The position numbers were made by a program, and so were the translations under genes. Positions 63,549 through 64,000 of a DNA stretch of 64,000 nucleotides are shown piece after piece; the stretch's first letter is position 1, and the number at the start of each line of letters is the position of its first letter. Location of the stretch: NCBI GenBank assembly GCA_029379385.1, contig CM055612.1, positions 8,680,001 to 8,744,000 on the forward strand, given 5' to 3'. This DNA comes from Quillaja saponaria (taxonomy: Eukaryota; Streptophyta; Magnoliopsida; Fabales; Quillajaceae). The notes under the pieces were generated by a model. The model ran no database searches and was not told the origin of the DNA. It saw only the letters and a list, made by a program, of their open reading frames with translations.

Positions 63549-64000
63549 TTATGATTTCTTACTAGCAGAGCTTTCAGGAGCGTAGTCTGTCAAGTGCTCG
63601 GCTGCCGCCCGAGCTGTGGCCAAATCCTGGACCCGCTGTCGTTGAAGTTCGGCCCTCGCCCATGGCTTTAAGCCTTCAAGGAAATAGAACATCTTATCCT
63701 TCTCTGACATGTCACGAATGTCTAACATCAGTCCCGAAAATCTCTTCACATACTCCCAGATAGCCCCCGTCTGTTTTAACTCCCTTAAGTTGCGCCGAGC
63801 GATGTACTCGACGTTCTCCAGAAAGAATTGGGCCTTCAGCTCTCGCCTCAAATCTTTCCAGGTGTCAATTACGCATCTACCATCTTGTATGTCAACATAC
63901 TTTGTCCTCCACCAGAGTTTTGCATCTCCAGCAAGGTACATCGTAGCTGTTGTCACCTTTGCTTCTTCCGAATCCATTCTCACTGCTCGAAAGTATTGTT
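63549..64000 (-). pseudogene. Gag of the chromovirus (5' part outside the window)
   Basis: It contains the retrotrans_gag core MYLAGDAKLWWRTKYVD, WKDLRRELKAQFF, RRNLRELKQTG, YVKRFSGLMLDI and LEGLKPWARAELQR, ending at a stop at 63551-63549. The frame remains open upstream of 63983 to the window edge (YFRAVRMDSEEAK). Confidence 0.88.

Larger units (their letters stand above)
59314..64000 (-). mobile_element. Ty3/gypsy chromovirus LTR retrotransposon (partial, decayed)
   Basis: In order on the minus strand: gag (from the window edge), protease, reverse transcriptase, RNase H, integrase, a chromodomain, a polypurine tract and a 3' LTR. Integrase after RNase H marks Ty3/gypsy, and the chromodomain places it among plant chromoviruses; the clade is not fixed. 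The 5' LTR and start of gag lie beyond base 64000. All coding parts share one reading frame interrupted by seven stop codons and a shift just before the chromodomain. Confidence 0.9.

Overview
The window is nuclear DNA from a flowering plant, almost certainly a eudicot. The evidence is AT-rich intergenic DNA, GT-AG spliced genes with plant-type protein families (cytokinin response factor, LRR receptor-like pseudokinase, DUF659/hAT-derived protein), an initiator tRNA-Met gene, and plant transposable elements (chromovirus, Helitron, SINE, MITEs, hAT remnants). Species cannot be fixed from the sequence alone.

Layout. 1-311 (+): last two exons of an unidentified gene. 2170-6130 (-): five-exon UBA-domain protein gene with a SINE and a foldback in its introns and a GTG where the start is expected. 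7090-10130: repeat-like, no gene. 11179-15780 (-): hAT-transposase-derived BED-finger/DUF659 gene whose start codon is assembled by splicing. 16091-16162 (-): initiator tRNA-Met. 16.2-20.3 kb: AT-rich DNA with a tandem duplication and two neighbouring long-TIR elements. 21831-24107 (+): LRR receptor-like pseudokinase with an AUG-stop upstream ORF. 25332-29286 (-): small myosin-TH1-domain protein. 30162-30711 (-): short Helitron with both ends visible. 31.2-34.1 kb (+): decayed hAT transposase, split by about 1.6 kb of other DNA that includes a MITE. 35801-39543 (+): class VI E2 ubiquitin-conjugating enzyme. 39.6-51.4 kb: gene-poor, with many small repeats. 51874-52884 (+): cytokinin response factor (AP2/ERF) with an upstream ORF. 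52.9-59.3 kb: gene-poor, with a cluster of tandem duplications. 59314-64000 (-): 3' LTR and most of gag-pol of a Ty3/gypsy chromovirus that runs off the window edge.

The cellular genes are unrelated housekeeping and signalling genes, and nothing points to a cluster acting together. UBA protein and E2 enzyme both belong to ubiquitin biology but lie 30 kb apart with no sign of co-regulation. The most interesting signals concern start-site control (an AUG-stop leader element, a splice-made start codon, a lost ATG) and the record of transposon insertion and decay (a chromovirus whose stops can all be explained by C-to-T type transitions in an otherwise open frame). I found no clearly novel multi-gene system.
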